Assembly (NCBI GenBank): GCA_051892875.1
Contig: JBJFGR010000024.1
Location: forward strand, 1-21,294
DNA: 21,294 nt
Source: JBJFGR01 sp051892875
GTDB taxonomy: Bacteria; Pseudomonadota; Gammaproteobacteria; Enterobacterales; Succinivibrionaceae
Reading direction: 5' to 3'
In this document: piece by piece, positions 6,689 through 14,957 of the stretch
Position numbering within the stretch: the stretch's first letter is position 1
Layout: each line of letters begins with the position of its first letter
Position numbers and translations under genes: made by a program
Notes under the pieces: generated by a model
Database searches by the model: none
Told to the model about the DNA's origin: nothing
What the model saw: the letters and a program-made list of their open reading frames with translations, nothing else

Positions 6689-8392
6689 ATGGCTACAGAG
6701 TTTAAACCATGGTTAAAATCATACCCTAATGGTGTTTCTCCAACTGTAGATACCAATTTATTTAACTCATTATTAGATATGTATGAGTTTTCATGTGAAA
6801 AATTTGCAGAAAAAGATGCGTATATAAGCATGGGAACACGTATTACTTATAAAGAAGTGGATTTTAAAGCAAGATGTTTCGCTGCTTTTTTACAAAATCA
6901 GCTAAAAATGAAACCTGGTGACAAAATTGCTTTGATGATGCCTAATGTTATTCAGTATCCAATAGTTCTTTTTGGGGCTTTGTTAGCGGGATGTACTATT
7001 GTTAATGTAAATCCAATGTATACTCCTACTGAGTTGTCTCATCAATTAAATGACTCAAAAGCAAAAGCAATTGTAGTTATTTCTAATTTTGCTATAACCT
7101 TGCAAAAAGCAATGCAAGAAGCAAAATGTCTTGAGCATGTTGTTGTTACTTCAATTGGAGATGAGTGTGGTTCTGTAAAGGGGGCTGTAGTTAACTTTAT
7201 TGTTAAATATTTAAAAAGAATTGTGCCAAGATACCATATTGAAGGTGCTATCTCATATAAAAGTGCTTTATTAATTGGAGAAAGTTTTCCATATACGCGT
7301 CCTTTAATTCACCGAGATAATATTGCTTTTTTACAGTATACAGGTGGTACAACAGGGGCAGCTAAGGGGGCTATTTTAACCCATGGAAATTTGTTGGCTA
7401 ATACCGAGCAAGCACTTGGAATGTATGGTCAAGTATTACATGAAGGTAAGGAATTTATGGTTACAGCAATTCCTTTATACCATGTATTTGCTTTATCAAT
7501 AAATTGTTTGTTGGGGTTTAGAATTGGAGCGACTTCATTACTAATAGCAGACCCTCGTAATGTAAAAGCCTTTGTTAAGGAATTATCTTTATACAGCCCA
7601 ACAATTATTACAGGTGTTAATACATTATTTAATGCTCTTATAAATAATAATGAATTTTGTAATATGATTTTTCCTGATTTGCGTTTGGTTATCGGTGGTG
7701 GCACATCAGTACAAAAAGGTGTTGAGCTTAGATGGTTTGCTAATACTGGATTACATATTTTAGAAGGATATGGTTTAACAGAATGCTCTCCATTAGTTGC
7801 TGTTTGTCCTAATAATATAACAGAATATACAGGAACAATTGGGATACCTGTGCCTTCGACGGATGTAATATTAAAAGATGATCAAGGTAATATTATTACG
7901 GACATTAATGTGCCTGGAGAATTATTGGTAAAAGGACCGCAGGTTATGAAAGGTTATTACGGTTGCGACGTTGCAACTCAAAAAGCCTTTGACGGTGAGT
8001 ATTTAAGAACTGGAGATATCGCTTGTTGGGCTAATAACGAAGGGTTTATAAAGTTAGTAGATCGTAAGAAAGATATGATTCTAGTTTCTGGATTCAATGT
8101 TTATCCCTCTGAAATTGAAGATGCAATAACTTTACATCCTAATGTATTAGAAGTTGCTGCAATAGGAGTTCCAAGTAAGCATAGTGGAGAATGCGTAAAA
8201 GTATTTATAGTAAGAAAAAATAAATCTTTAACAGAAGATATGGTAAAAACATTATGTAAAAAGCATTTAACAGCATATAAAGTACCTAAGTATATAGAAT
8301 TTATTGATAAAATGCCTAAAACTAATGTAGGTAAAGTTATGCGTAAGGAATTACGCAAACGTGAATTAGAGAAATTAGGATTAAAAGAATAA
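6689..8392 (+). CDS. fadD: Long-chain fatty acid--CoA ligase
   Basis: Activates long-chain fatty acids to acyl-CoA through an acyl-AMP intermediate, feeding beta-oxidation or phospholipid synthesis; works at the inner face of the cytoplasmic membrane. The ANL-superfamily motifs are complete: the ATP/AMP loop 'YTGGTTGAAKGAILTHGN' from Y217, 'GYGLTECSP' with E365, 'YLRTGD' with D443, the FACS hinge segment 'DRKKDMILVSGFNVYPSEIED', and the C-terminal catalytic Lys K549 in 'PKTNVGKVMRKELR'. The length of 567 aa is typical of FadD (561 aa in E. coli). AAAGG at 6677-6681 supports the ATG. It is followed after 22 bp by a pilin gene and then rnd; fadD-rnd adjacency is known in enterobacteria. Start and function are confident. 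Confidence 0.95.
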   Translation: MATEFKPWLKSYPNGVSPTVDTNLFNSLLDMYEFSCEKFAEKDAYISMGTRITYKEVDFKARCFAAFLQNQLKMKPGDKIALMMPNVIQYPIVLFGALLAGCTIVNVNPMYTPTELSHQLNDSKAKAIVVISNFAITLQKAMQEAKCLEHVVVTSIGDECGSVKGAVVNFIVKYLKRIVPRYHIEGAISYKSALLIGESFPYTRPLIHRDNIAFLQYTGGTTGAAKGAILTHGNLLANTEQALGMYGQVLHEGKEFMVTAIPLYHVFALSINCLLGFRIGATSLLIADPRNVKAFVKELSLYSPTIITGVNTLFNALINNNEFCNMIFPDLRLVIGGGTSVQKGVELRWFANTGLHILEGYGLTECSPLVAVCPNNITEYTGTIGIPVPSTDVILKDDQGNIITDINVPGELLVKGPQVMKGYYGCDVATQKAFDGEYLRTGDIACWANNEGFIKLVDRKKDMILVSGFNVYPSEIEDAITLHPNVLEVAAIGVPSKHSGECVKVFIVRKNKSLTEDMVKTLCKKHLTAYKVPKYIEFIDKMPKTNVGKVMRKELRKRELEKLGLKE

Positions 8393-8414
8393 TAAAAAAG
8401 AGGGGTAATTGTAG

Positions 8415-8996
8415 ATGATTAAAAATAAAGGTTTTTCCTTAATAGAATTAGTGGTTGTTATAGTTATATTAGGAATTTTATCAGCAACAGCTATTCCAAA
8501 GTTTATGGATTTGCAATCTGATGCTAGAGCTAGTTCCCTGCATGGTTTAGAGGCTGCGATAAAGAGTGCAATGACTATGATATATTCTAAATCTATAGTA
8601 ATGGGGGTTGAAAAGTTTAAGATAAGTGATAATAAATTTGTGTGTTCCTTAGGAACAAGTTGTGTAGATAGTGAAAAAGTATATGTTCATTATGGATATC
8701 CTATAGCTTCAAGTAAAGGAATATTGAGATCTGTGGACGATCCTGTGGTTGAAACACCGACAAGTACAACATCTAATCTTTGTAGTGGGGCTGACTGGTG
8801 TTATACAAATTTTGAAGATGATAATATAGCTTGGGTTGCTATGCTTCCGAAAGGAAAAGGGCCAAATCCTTCAAGAATCACTATCGATGATGATGATGTT
8901 ACTGTAACAGGTGAATCAGAATGCTTTTTAATTTATTATCACAGTAAAAATGACGCAAAAGCTCCAAAAGTGAAATTATTTACTAAAGATTGTTAG
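8415..8996 (+). CDS. Type IV prepilin, MshA-like
   Basis: Class III signal peptide: a short basic leader MIKNKG cleaved by prepilin peptidase before F7, then 'FSLIELVVVIVILGILSATAIPKF' with Glu at mature position 5 and a hydrophobic assembly helix. The following 'DLQSDARASSLHGLEAAIKSAM...YSK' closely resembles MSHA pilins of Vibrio, Shewanella and Aeromonas. The rest carries six cysteines, including a final Cys, and 'GADWCYTNF', consistent with a disulfide-stapled globular head. It would be a structural or minor subunit of a type IV pilus or a type II secretion pseudopilus. AGGGG at 8401-8405 fits the ATG. No prepilin peptidase, assembly ATPase or secretin gene is in the window. It is placed 22 bp after fadD and 72 bp before rnd, probably in one transcription unit with fadD. 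Pilin class certain; MshA subtype likely. Confidence 0.9.
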   Translation: MIKNKGFSLIELVVVIVILGILSATAIPKFMDLQSDARASSLHGLEAAIKSAMTMIYSKSIVMGVEKFKISDNKFVCSLGTSCVDSEKVYVHYGYPIASSKGILRSVDDPVVETPTSTTSNLCSGADWCYTNFEDDNIAWVAMLPKGKGPNPSRITIDDDDVTVTGESECFLIYYHSKNDAKAPKVKLFTKDC

Positions 8997-9068
8997 TTTA
9001 ATTGTAGATATTCTGGAAATTATTAAAAGATTTATGCTATTCTAATAATAACAGAGGTTAGGTGTAGA

Positions 9069-10226
9069 ATGGCAATAAATATAATTGATAAAGATAGCTT
9101 ATTAGAATCACTGCTTACATTTATAAAATCTAGTAATTTTTTAAGTGTTGATACAGAATTTAATAGACAGAAATCTTTTGAACCTATGTTGGGGTTATTT
9201 CAAATTTGTACTCAGGGTGAAATTTTTTTAATAGATCCTTTAAAAGTAACAAATTTTTATAAACTAATAAAATCGTTAGTTTATACAGATGCCATAGTCA
9301 TGTTTCATGCTCATTATGAAGATGCTTCAATAATATCATCATATGCTAGAAAATATAAATTATCCAAATTTATGTGTTCAAATTTATATGATTCCCAGAT
9401 AGCAGCAGCTTTTTTAAATAAAGGTATGACATTAGGATTATCATCTTTATTAAAAGATTACTTAGGGATAAGTTTAGAAAAAAAAGAAACGCTTACAGAT
9501 TGGTTAGCAAGACCATTTTCGGAGGCACAGATAGAATATGCTGCATTTGATGTTGCTTATTTAGAAAAATTACATAGCGTTCTGTCTATAGAATTTTCAA
9601 AAAAAGCTTTTGTTTACGAGTTATTTCAAAGAGAAATGCAAGAATGCGGTAATTATTATAATTATGACGTAAATATGGATGCGTTACATGTAAAACTACC
9701 AAAGACTGGAAGATTTTCAGAAAACAAACTACGTATTTTAAAAGAAATTACTAGATATAGATATGAGTTATGTAAAAAGAATAATATGGCTTTATCTAGA
9801 TTTATGAAGAATCAAGTTTTGGTGAATTTAGTAGATACTATGCAGATAACCAATCCTAAATTATATATAAGTAATGGAGTTCATTATTCAATAGCCAAAG
9901 AATATGGTTATGAAATCTCTCAAATTGCAATCAATGCTATTAATAATATAAATATACCAGTAATAAGAACTTTTGATTCTATTCTACATATAGGTCGTTT
10001 AAAAGAGCTTATTAAGAATTTAAGTCATTATTTAGAACGGGTTGCTAAAAAGTTAGAAATTTCAGAAGATTTAATAGCAAGCAAACGTTACATAGCTGAA
10101 TTTATGTATAATTCTATTTACAAAAATGAATTTAATATAAGAGAGCCTGCGTTTTTAGAAAAGGGGTGGAGAGGTGAGATTCTCACAGATTTGGAAAAAT
10201 ATCGACCAATACCCCAAAAATTATGA
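9069..10226 (+). CDS. rnd: Ribonuclease D
   Basis: 3'-5' exoribonuclease of the DEDDy family that trims the 3' ends of tRNA precursors and other stable RNAs. All catalytic residues are visible: D28 and E30 in 'VDTEF' (Exo I), D85 in 'FHAHYEDASII' (Exo II), Y157 and D161 in 'EYAAFDVAYL' (Exo III). 'TDWLARP' and the terminal 'GWRGEIL' are also typical of RNase D. One or two HRDC-like helical regions follow from about residue 220. 385 aa matches the family (375 aa in E. coli). A Shine-Dalgarno-like AGG at 9060-9062 precedes the ATG, and a possible extended -10 (TGCTATTCT, 9035-9043) would allow separate transcription. Downstream lies rpoB. Confidence 0.95.
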   Translation: MAINIIDKDSLLESLLTFIKSSNFLSVDTEFNRQKSFEPMLGLFQICTQGEIFLIDPLKVTNFYKLIKSLVYTDAIVMFHAHYEDASIISSYARKYKLSKFMCSNLYDSQIAAAFLNKGMTLGLSSLLKDYLGISLEKKETLTDWLARPFSEAQIEYAAFDVAYLEKLHSVLSIEFSKKAFVYELFQREMQECGNYYNYDVNMDALHVKLPKTGRFSENKLRILKEITRYRYELCKKNNMALSRFMKNQVLVNLVDTMQITNPKLYISNGVHYSIAKEYGYEISQIAINAINNINIPVIRTFDSILHIGRLKELIKNLSHYLERVAKKLEISEDLIASKRYIAEFMYNSIYKNEFNIREPAFLEKGWRGEILTDLEKYRPIPQKL

Positions 10227-10242
10227 ATTAAAATATTTAATT

Positions 10243-10258
10243 TGTGATATTTTTCACA
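10243..10258 (+). promoter_or_regulatory. CRP-like palindrome, or alternatively rnd terminator stem
   Basis: TGTGATATTTTTCACA is an exact TGTGA-N6-TCACA, the core consensus of the E. coli CRP site, embedded in the longer symmetry TTTGTGA...TCACAAA. It lies 17 bp after the rnd stop and its centre is about 80 bp upstream of the predicted rpoB transcription start, close to a usual class I activator position. The same repeat followed by ATTTTT could instead act as a weak, AT-rich intrinsic terminator for rnd. Confidence 0.45.
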
Positions 10259-10296
10259 AAATTTTTCTAAATTTTTATTAAAAATTAAATAAAAAT

Positions 10297-10317
10297 CATA
10301 AAAATGTGATTTTTATG
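10297..10317 (+). repeat. Perfect inverted repeat abutting the rpoB -10 element
   Basis: CATAAAAAT and ATTTTTATG are perfect 9-bp arms around GTG, ending one base before the TATAAT at 10319. This places it over the -35/spacer region of the predicted promoter, where it could be an operator. It could also be a structural AT-rich hairpin ending rnd transcripts. Confidence 0.5.
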
Positions 10318-10324
10318 TTATAAT
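10316..10324 (+). promoter_or_regulatory. Predicted extended -10 promoter of rpoBC
   Basis: TGTTATAAT contains a consensus -10 (10319-10324) and an upstream TG extension, which can compensate for the lack of a good -35. Predicted start is near 10331, giving a leader of about 100 nt to the rpoB ATG. Confidence 0.5.
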
Positions 10325-10333
10325 TACAAATTT

Positions 10334-10375
10334 ATGAGTGGTTTGTTATGTTTAAACAACCCCAAAGTTTTATAA
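10334..10375 (+). other. Possible 13-codon leader ORF in the rpoBC leader
   Basis: An ATG only a few bases after the predicted transcription start opens a 13-codon frame ending in TAA (MSGLLCLNNPKVL). There is no room for a Shine-Dalgarno sequence, so it would be initiated almost leaderless. It is followed by a short GAGAG...TTCTC hairpin (10380-10394) and TTTT. This could be a leader peptide of an attenuation-type control, or chance. Confidence 0.15.
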
Positions 10376-10430
10376 TTTTGAGAGTTTTGTTCTCTTTTAT
10401 CTATGTTGGTACCAAGGAGTAACCTGTTCA

Positions 10431-13400
10431 ATGAAGATATCAAATACTGAGAAAAAGCGCATTCGTAAAGATTTTGGACGAATGACTCAGTTCATTGACA
10501 TACCATACTTAATTTCAACACAAGTTGATTCATATGCACAGTTTATAACACCTGATGCAAATGGTGAGTGTGGATTGTCTAATGCTCTATCTAGTGTATT
10601 TCCTATTTATAGCCAAAATGGCTTAGCTTGCCTTGATTATAAGTCTTTTGAATTAAGCGAACCTGAATTCGATGTAAAGGAATGTTTGATTCGTGGTATT
10701 TCATATCAAGCTCCATTGCGTGTAACTTTAACATATACCCAATTTGAAAAGGATTCAAAAAAGGTTATAAATGTTAAAGAAGATAAGGTGTACATGGGTG
10801 AAATTCCATTAATGACTGATAATGGTACATTTATCATTAATGGTACAGAACGTGTGGTTGTATCTCAGTTACATCGTTCTCCAGGTGTATTCTTTGACAG
10901 CGATAAAGGTAAAACTTACGCAGGTCATACTTTATACAGTGCTCGTGTTATTCCAGCTCGTGGTTCATGGTTGGATTTTGAATTTGACCATAAAGACAAC
11001 TTATATGTTCGTATTGACCGTAAGCGTAAATTACCAGCAACTCAATTATTAAGAGCATATGGCTTTGATAATGAAAAGATGTTGGATTTATTCTTTGATA
11101 CTACTTTCTTTGAAGTAAAGAAAGGTAAGTTGTTAATGGAATTAATTCCAGAACGTCTAAATGGTCAGGTATTATCATTTGATTTAAAAGTTGGTGATGA
11201 CGTTATAGCTGAAAAGGGTAAGAAAATTACTAAGCGTCATATATCAAAATTACAGAAAGCTGAATTAAAGAATTTTATTGAAATATCTAAAGGTGTAAAA
11301 GTTTCTGCAATTGAAGTTCCTCCTGAAATCGTTGTAGATAAGATTTTTGCGAAAGATTATTTTGATAAAGAAGGTAATCGTTTAGTAGAATGTAATACTC
11401 AAGCAACATTAGAAAGTTTAGAAAAATTAACATCAAATGGTATCAAAAAGTTTGAAGTAATTTATACATCAAATATTGACTGTGGCCCATTTATTTCAAA
11501 TACTATTGCTATCGATAGTACAAAGACTCAAGATGATGCTATTTTCTCTATTTATAGCATGATGCGCCCAGGGGATAGATTAGAAAAAGAAGTTGCTACT
11601 GATTACGTGAATAATCTATTCTTTAACAGTGATAGATACGACATGTCTGATGTTGGTCGTATGAAGTTCAATGAACACTTTAAAGAAAATCAGACTGTAA
11701 CTGGCGGTGTTAAATCATTAATATTATCTCAAAGCATAAATGCAGAAGATTCTTCAGTATTTGTTAAGGATGGGTTGGTTTACTGTATATTCCCGACTTT
11801 CTTAAAGACTGTAAGTAACATGGGTAAAGATGCATTCCCATTATCAGCATTAATTCCTTCATGTGTGCCAAAGCGTGGTTACTATAAGTTCTTAGAAAGC
11901 TTAGATACAATTGCTTTACCAGCAGATGAAACAAAGACTGAAACTAAAGATAGACTATTGCATAAAATTTCTATTAATGGTGCTGAACCAGTAGAAGCTT
12001 TTATTATAAAATTAAGTGATGTGAATATAGATCAGCAAGTTGAAGATTTCTCAGGAACTATCGATTGTGATACTAAACCTTCACATTCATATGAATTCCC
12101 TGAACAAAATTTAGTTCTTGATTACAAGGACATAATTAAGGTAATTCGTTACTTGATTAAGATTCGTAACGGTTTAGCAAATGTTGATGATATCGATCAC
12201 TTAGGTAATCGTCGTATTCGTAGTGTAGGTGAACAGACAGCTAATCATTTCCGTATTGGTTTGTTAAGAGTTGAAAAATCAGTTAAAGAACGTTTCAACA
12301 AAGGTGAATTAGATACTTTAATGCCTGAAGATTTAATTAACGCTAAACCAATTAGTGCTGCTATTAAAGAGTTCTTCAGCTCTAGCCAGTTGTCTCAATT
12401 CATGGACCAGAATAATCCATTATCTGAAATTTCACACAAACGTCGTATCAGTGCTTTAGGTCCTGGTGGTTTGACTCGTGAACGTGCTGGCTTTGAAGTG
12501 CGTGACGTACACCCAACACATTATGGTCGTTTATGTCCGATTGAAACTCCAGAAGGTCCAAATATCGGTTTGATTAACTCTTTAGCTGTATTTTCTCGTT
12601 GTAATGAATATGGTTTCTTAGAAACTCCATATCGTCGAGTAGTTGATGGTGTTGTAACTGATGATTTTGATTATTTATCAGCTGTTGATGAAGGAGCATT
12701 CGTTATTGCTCAGGCTAACGCACCAGTTGATGAAAATGGTCGTTTTATCGAAGATACAATTCCTTGTCGTTTCCAGGGTGAATCTACTTATAAGAGAGCG
12801 GCAGATATCAAATATATGGACGTATCTCCACAACAGATTATTTCAGTATCTGCTTCATTGATTCCATTCCTTGAACATGATGACGCTAACCGTGCATTGA
12901 TGGGTTGTAACATGCAACGTCAGGCTGTTCCAACAGTTGTATCTGAAAAACCATTCGTTGGTACAGGTATGGAAAGAGCTGTTGCTGTTGACTCTGGTGT
13001 TACCACGATTGCTAAACATGGTGGTGAAGTTATTTACGTTGATGGTGCTAGAATCATTGTTAAGGTTAATCTTGAAGAAATAGAACCAGGTGATCCAGGT
13101 ATCGACATTTATAATTTGTCAAAGTATACACGTTCAAACCAAAATACATGTTTAAATAAGAGACCATGTGTTTCATTACATGAAATTGTTAAAGTTGGTG
13201 ACGTAATCGCAGATGGTTCATCTACTGATATGGGTGAATTAGCTTTAGGTCAAAACTTACGTGTAGCATTTATGCCTTGGAATGGTTATAACTTCGAAGA
13301 CTCTATTTTAGTTTCTGAAAGAGTTGCAAACGAAGACCGTTTAACAACTATTCATATTCAAGAGTATTCTTGCGTTGCTCGTGATACTAAATTAGGACCT

Positions 13401-14900
13401 GAAGAAATTACAGCAGATATTCCTAATGTAGGTGAAGCTGCTTTATCTAAGTTAGATAAAGCAGGTATTGTTTACGTAGGTGCAGAAGTTAAAGGTGGTG
13501 ATATCCTAGTTGGTAAGGTAACACCAAAGGGTGAAACTCAATTATCACCTGAAGAAAAATTGTTACGTGCAATTTTTGGTGAAAAGGCTTCTGAAGTAAA
13601 AGATACTTCTTTACGTGTTCCTGCTGGTACTTTTGCGACAGTTGTTGATGTTCAAGTATTTACTCGCGATGCAACTGAAAAAGACGAAAGAGCAAAACAA
13701 ATCGAAGCAACTCAGATCGAAAAGGCTAAGAAAGACTTATCTGAAGAATTGAATTTCTTAACTTCTGGTATTTATAGAAACGCTCGTTACTTATTAAGTA
13801 AGAATGGTTTTGAAAATGCTGATGATTTAGAAGATGAAGAAATATTCAAGCAGAAACTTAAGGATGAAAAGATTCAACGTCAATTAGAAGAAATGCAAAC
13901 TAAGATTGTTGAATTGAAACGCACCTATGAAGCTAAGTTTGAAAAGATTAAGATCAAGATTAAGAAAGCTGATGATTTAGCACCAGGTGTGACAAAGAAT
14001 GTTAAGGTTTACTTAGCTGTTAAACGTCACATTCAACCTGGTGATAAGATGGCTGGTCGTCATGGTAACAAGGGGGTTATTTCAAAGATTTGCCCAATTG
14101 AAGATATGCCATATGACGAAAATGGTCACCCAGTTGATATCGTATTAAATCCGTTAGGTGTGCCTTCTCGTATGAACATCGGTCAGGTGCTTGAAGTTCA
14201 TTTAGGTATGGCAGCTAAAGGTATAGGCGATAAGATTGATCAGATGATCAAAGAACAAAGAAGTCTTGCTGAAAAACGTGAATTCTTGCAACGTGTATAT
14301 GACATAGGCGGTAATGCTCAAGGCGTAAATATTGCTGAATTAACTGATGATGAAGTTAATACTTTAGCAGAAAACTTACGTTCAGGCTTGCCTGTTGCAA
14401 CACCAGTGTTTGATGGTGCTGAAGAAAAGTATATTAAGGAATTATTGCGTTTAGCAGATCTTCCAGAATCAGGTCAAATTACTTTATATGATGGTCGTAC
14501 TGGTTTACCATTTGAACGTAAGGTTACAGTAGGTATCATGTATATGCTTAAGTTGAACCATTTGGTTGACGATAAGATGCATGCTCGTTCTACTGGTTCT
14601 TACTCATTAGTAACTCAGCAGCCATTAGGTGGTAAAGCTCAGTTTGGTGGTCAGCGTTTCGGGGAAATGGAAGTATGGGCATTAGAAGCTTATGGTGCTG
14701 CATATACTCTACGTGAAATGCTAACTGTTAAGTCAGACGACGTAGCTGGTCGTACCAAGATGTATAAGAATATTGTGAATGGTGATTATACAATGGATGC
14801 TAGCATCCCTGAATCCTTTAATGTATTGTTAAAGGAAATCCGTTCTCTTGGTATTGATATTGACCTTGAAAATAGAAACGATTTATCATCAGATAAATAA
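10431..14900 (+). CDS. rpoB: DNA-directed RNA polymerase subunit beta
   Basis: Beta subunit of core RNA polymerase, forming one pincer and part of the active-site channel with beta'. The match to E. coli RpoB runs from 'TEKKRIRKDFG' at the N-terminus to 'PESFNVLLKEIRSLGI' at the end. Gammaproteobacterial SI1 and SI2 regions are both present. The rifampicin pocket is wild type: Q656, D659, H669, R672 and S674 correspond to E. coli Q513, D516, H526, R529 and S531. The length is 1489 aa against 1342 in E. coli; nearly all the excess is one segment, residues 415-567, between 'GRMKFN' and 'IIKVIRYLIKIRNG', where E. coli has about 17 residues. The reading frame stays open and the flanks are intact, so this is a real insertion and not an error. 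AAGGAG (10414-10419) precedes the ATG at a slightly long spacing. It is preceded by rnd, not by rplL. Codon choice (CGT, AAG, AAC, TTC) is more biased than in the neighbouring hypotheticals, as expected for a highly expressed gene. Confidence 0.98.
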   Translation: MKISNTEKKRIRKDFGRMTQFIDIPYLISTQVDSYAQFITPDANGECGLSNALSSVFPIYSQNGLACLDYKSFELSEPEFDVKECLIRGISYQAPLRVTLTYTQFEKDSKKVINVKEDKVYMGEIPLMTDNGTFIINGTERVVVSQLHRSPGVFFDSDKGKTYAGHTLYSARVIPARGSWLDFEFDHKDNLYVRIDRKRKLPATQLLRAYGFDNEKMLDLFFDTTFFEVKKGKLLMELIPERLNGQVLSFDLKVGDDVIAEKGKKITKRHISKLQKAELKNFIEISKGVKVSAIEVPPEIVVDKIFAKDYFDKEGNRLVECNTQATLESLEKLTSNGIKKFEVIYTSNIDCGPFISNTIAIDSTKTQDDAIFSIYSMMRPGDRLEKEVATDYVNNLFFNSDRYDMSDVGRMKFNEHFKENQTVTGGVKSLILSQSINAEDSSVFVKDGLVYCIFPTFLKTVSNMGKDAFPLSALIPSCVPKRGYYKFLESLDTIALPADETKTETKDRLLHKISINGAEPVEAFIIKLSDVNIDQQVEDFSGTIDCDTKPSHSYEFPEQNLVLDYKDIIKVIRYLIKIRNGLANVDDIDHLGNRRIRSVGEQTANHFRIGLLRVEKSVKERFNKGELDTLMPEDLINAKPISAAIKEFFSSSQLSQFMDQNNPLSEISHKRRISALGPGGLTRERAGFEVRDVHPTHYGRLCPIETPEGPNIGLINSLAVFSRCNEYGFLETPYRRVVDGVVTDDFDYLSAVDEGAFVIAQANAPVDENGRFIEDTIPCRFQGESTYKRAADIKYMDVSPQQIISVSASLIPFLEHDDANRALMGCNMQRQAVPTVVSEKPFVGTGMERAVAVDSGVTTIAKHGGEVIYVDGARIIVKVNLEEIEPGDPGIDIYNLSKYTRSNQNTCLNKRPCVSLHEIVKVGDVIADGSSTDMGELALGQNLRVAFMPWNGYNFEDSILVSERVANEDRLTTIHIQEYSCVARDTKLGPEEITADIPNVGEAALSKLDKAGIVYVGAEVKGGDILVGKVTPKGETQLSPEEKLLRAIFGEKASEVKDTSLRVPAGTFATVVDVQVFTRDATEKDERAKQIEATQIEKAKKDLSEELNFLTSGIYRNARYLLSKNGFENADDLEDEEIFKQKLKDEKIQRQLEEMQTKIVELKRTYEAKFEKIKIKIKKADDLAPGVTKNVKVYLAVKRHIQPGDKMAGRHGNKGVISKICPIEDMPYDENGHPVDIVLNPLGVPSRMNIGQVLEVHLGMAAKGIGDKIDQMIKEQRSLAEKREFLQRVYDIGGNAQGVNIAELTDDEVNTLAENLRSGLPVATPVFDGAEEKYIKELLRLADLPESGQITLYDGRTGLPFERKVTVGIMYMLKLNHLVDDKMHARSTGSYSLVTQQPLGGKAQFGGQRFGEMEVWALEAYGAAYTLREMLTVKSDDVAGRTKMYKNIVNGDYTMDASIPESFNVLLKEIRSLGIDIDLENRNDLSSDK

Positions 14901-14921
14901 TACTTTTCAAAGTCTTTTTTG

Positions 14922-14942
14922 AGTTCCCTTTTAAAGGGAACT
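14922..14942 (+). other. Hairpin between rpoB and rpoC
   Basis: The nearly perfect palindrome GTTCCCTTTTAAAGGGAAC (14923-14941), extended by an outer A-T pair, can form a 9-bp stem with loop TTA. It is followed by only TTTT, then the rpoC ribosome site GAGGAG. It could be a partial terminator/attenuator, an RNase processing site or an mRNA stabiliser that sets the rpoB:rpoC ratio. Confidence 0.6.
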
Positions 14943-14957
14943 TTTGAGGAGTTTTTT

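Noticed and set aside
10406..10415. Palindrome TTGGTACCAA next to the rpoB ribosome site as a translational operator
   Set aside because: Ten bases with no loop cannot form a useful hairpin; too short to distinguish from chance.
14919..14957. Upstream TTG start for rpoC
   Set aside because: It would translate through the intergenic hairpin and its own ribosome site; GTG at 14958 has an ideal GAGGAG.
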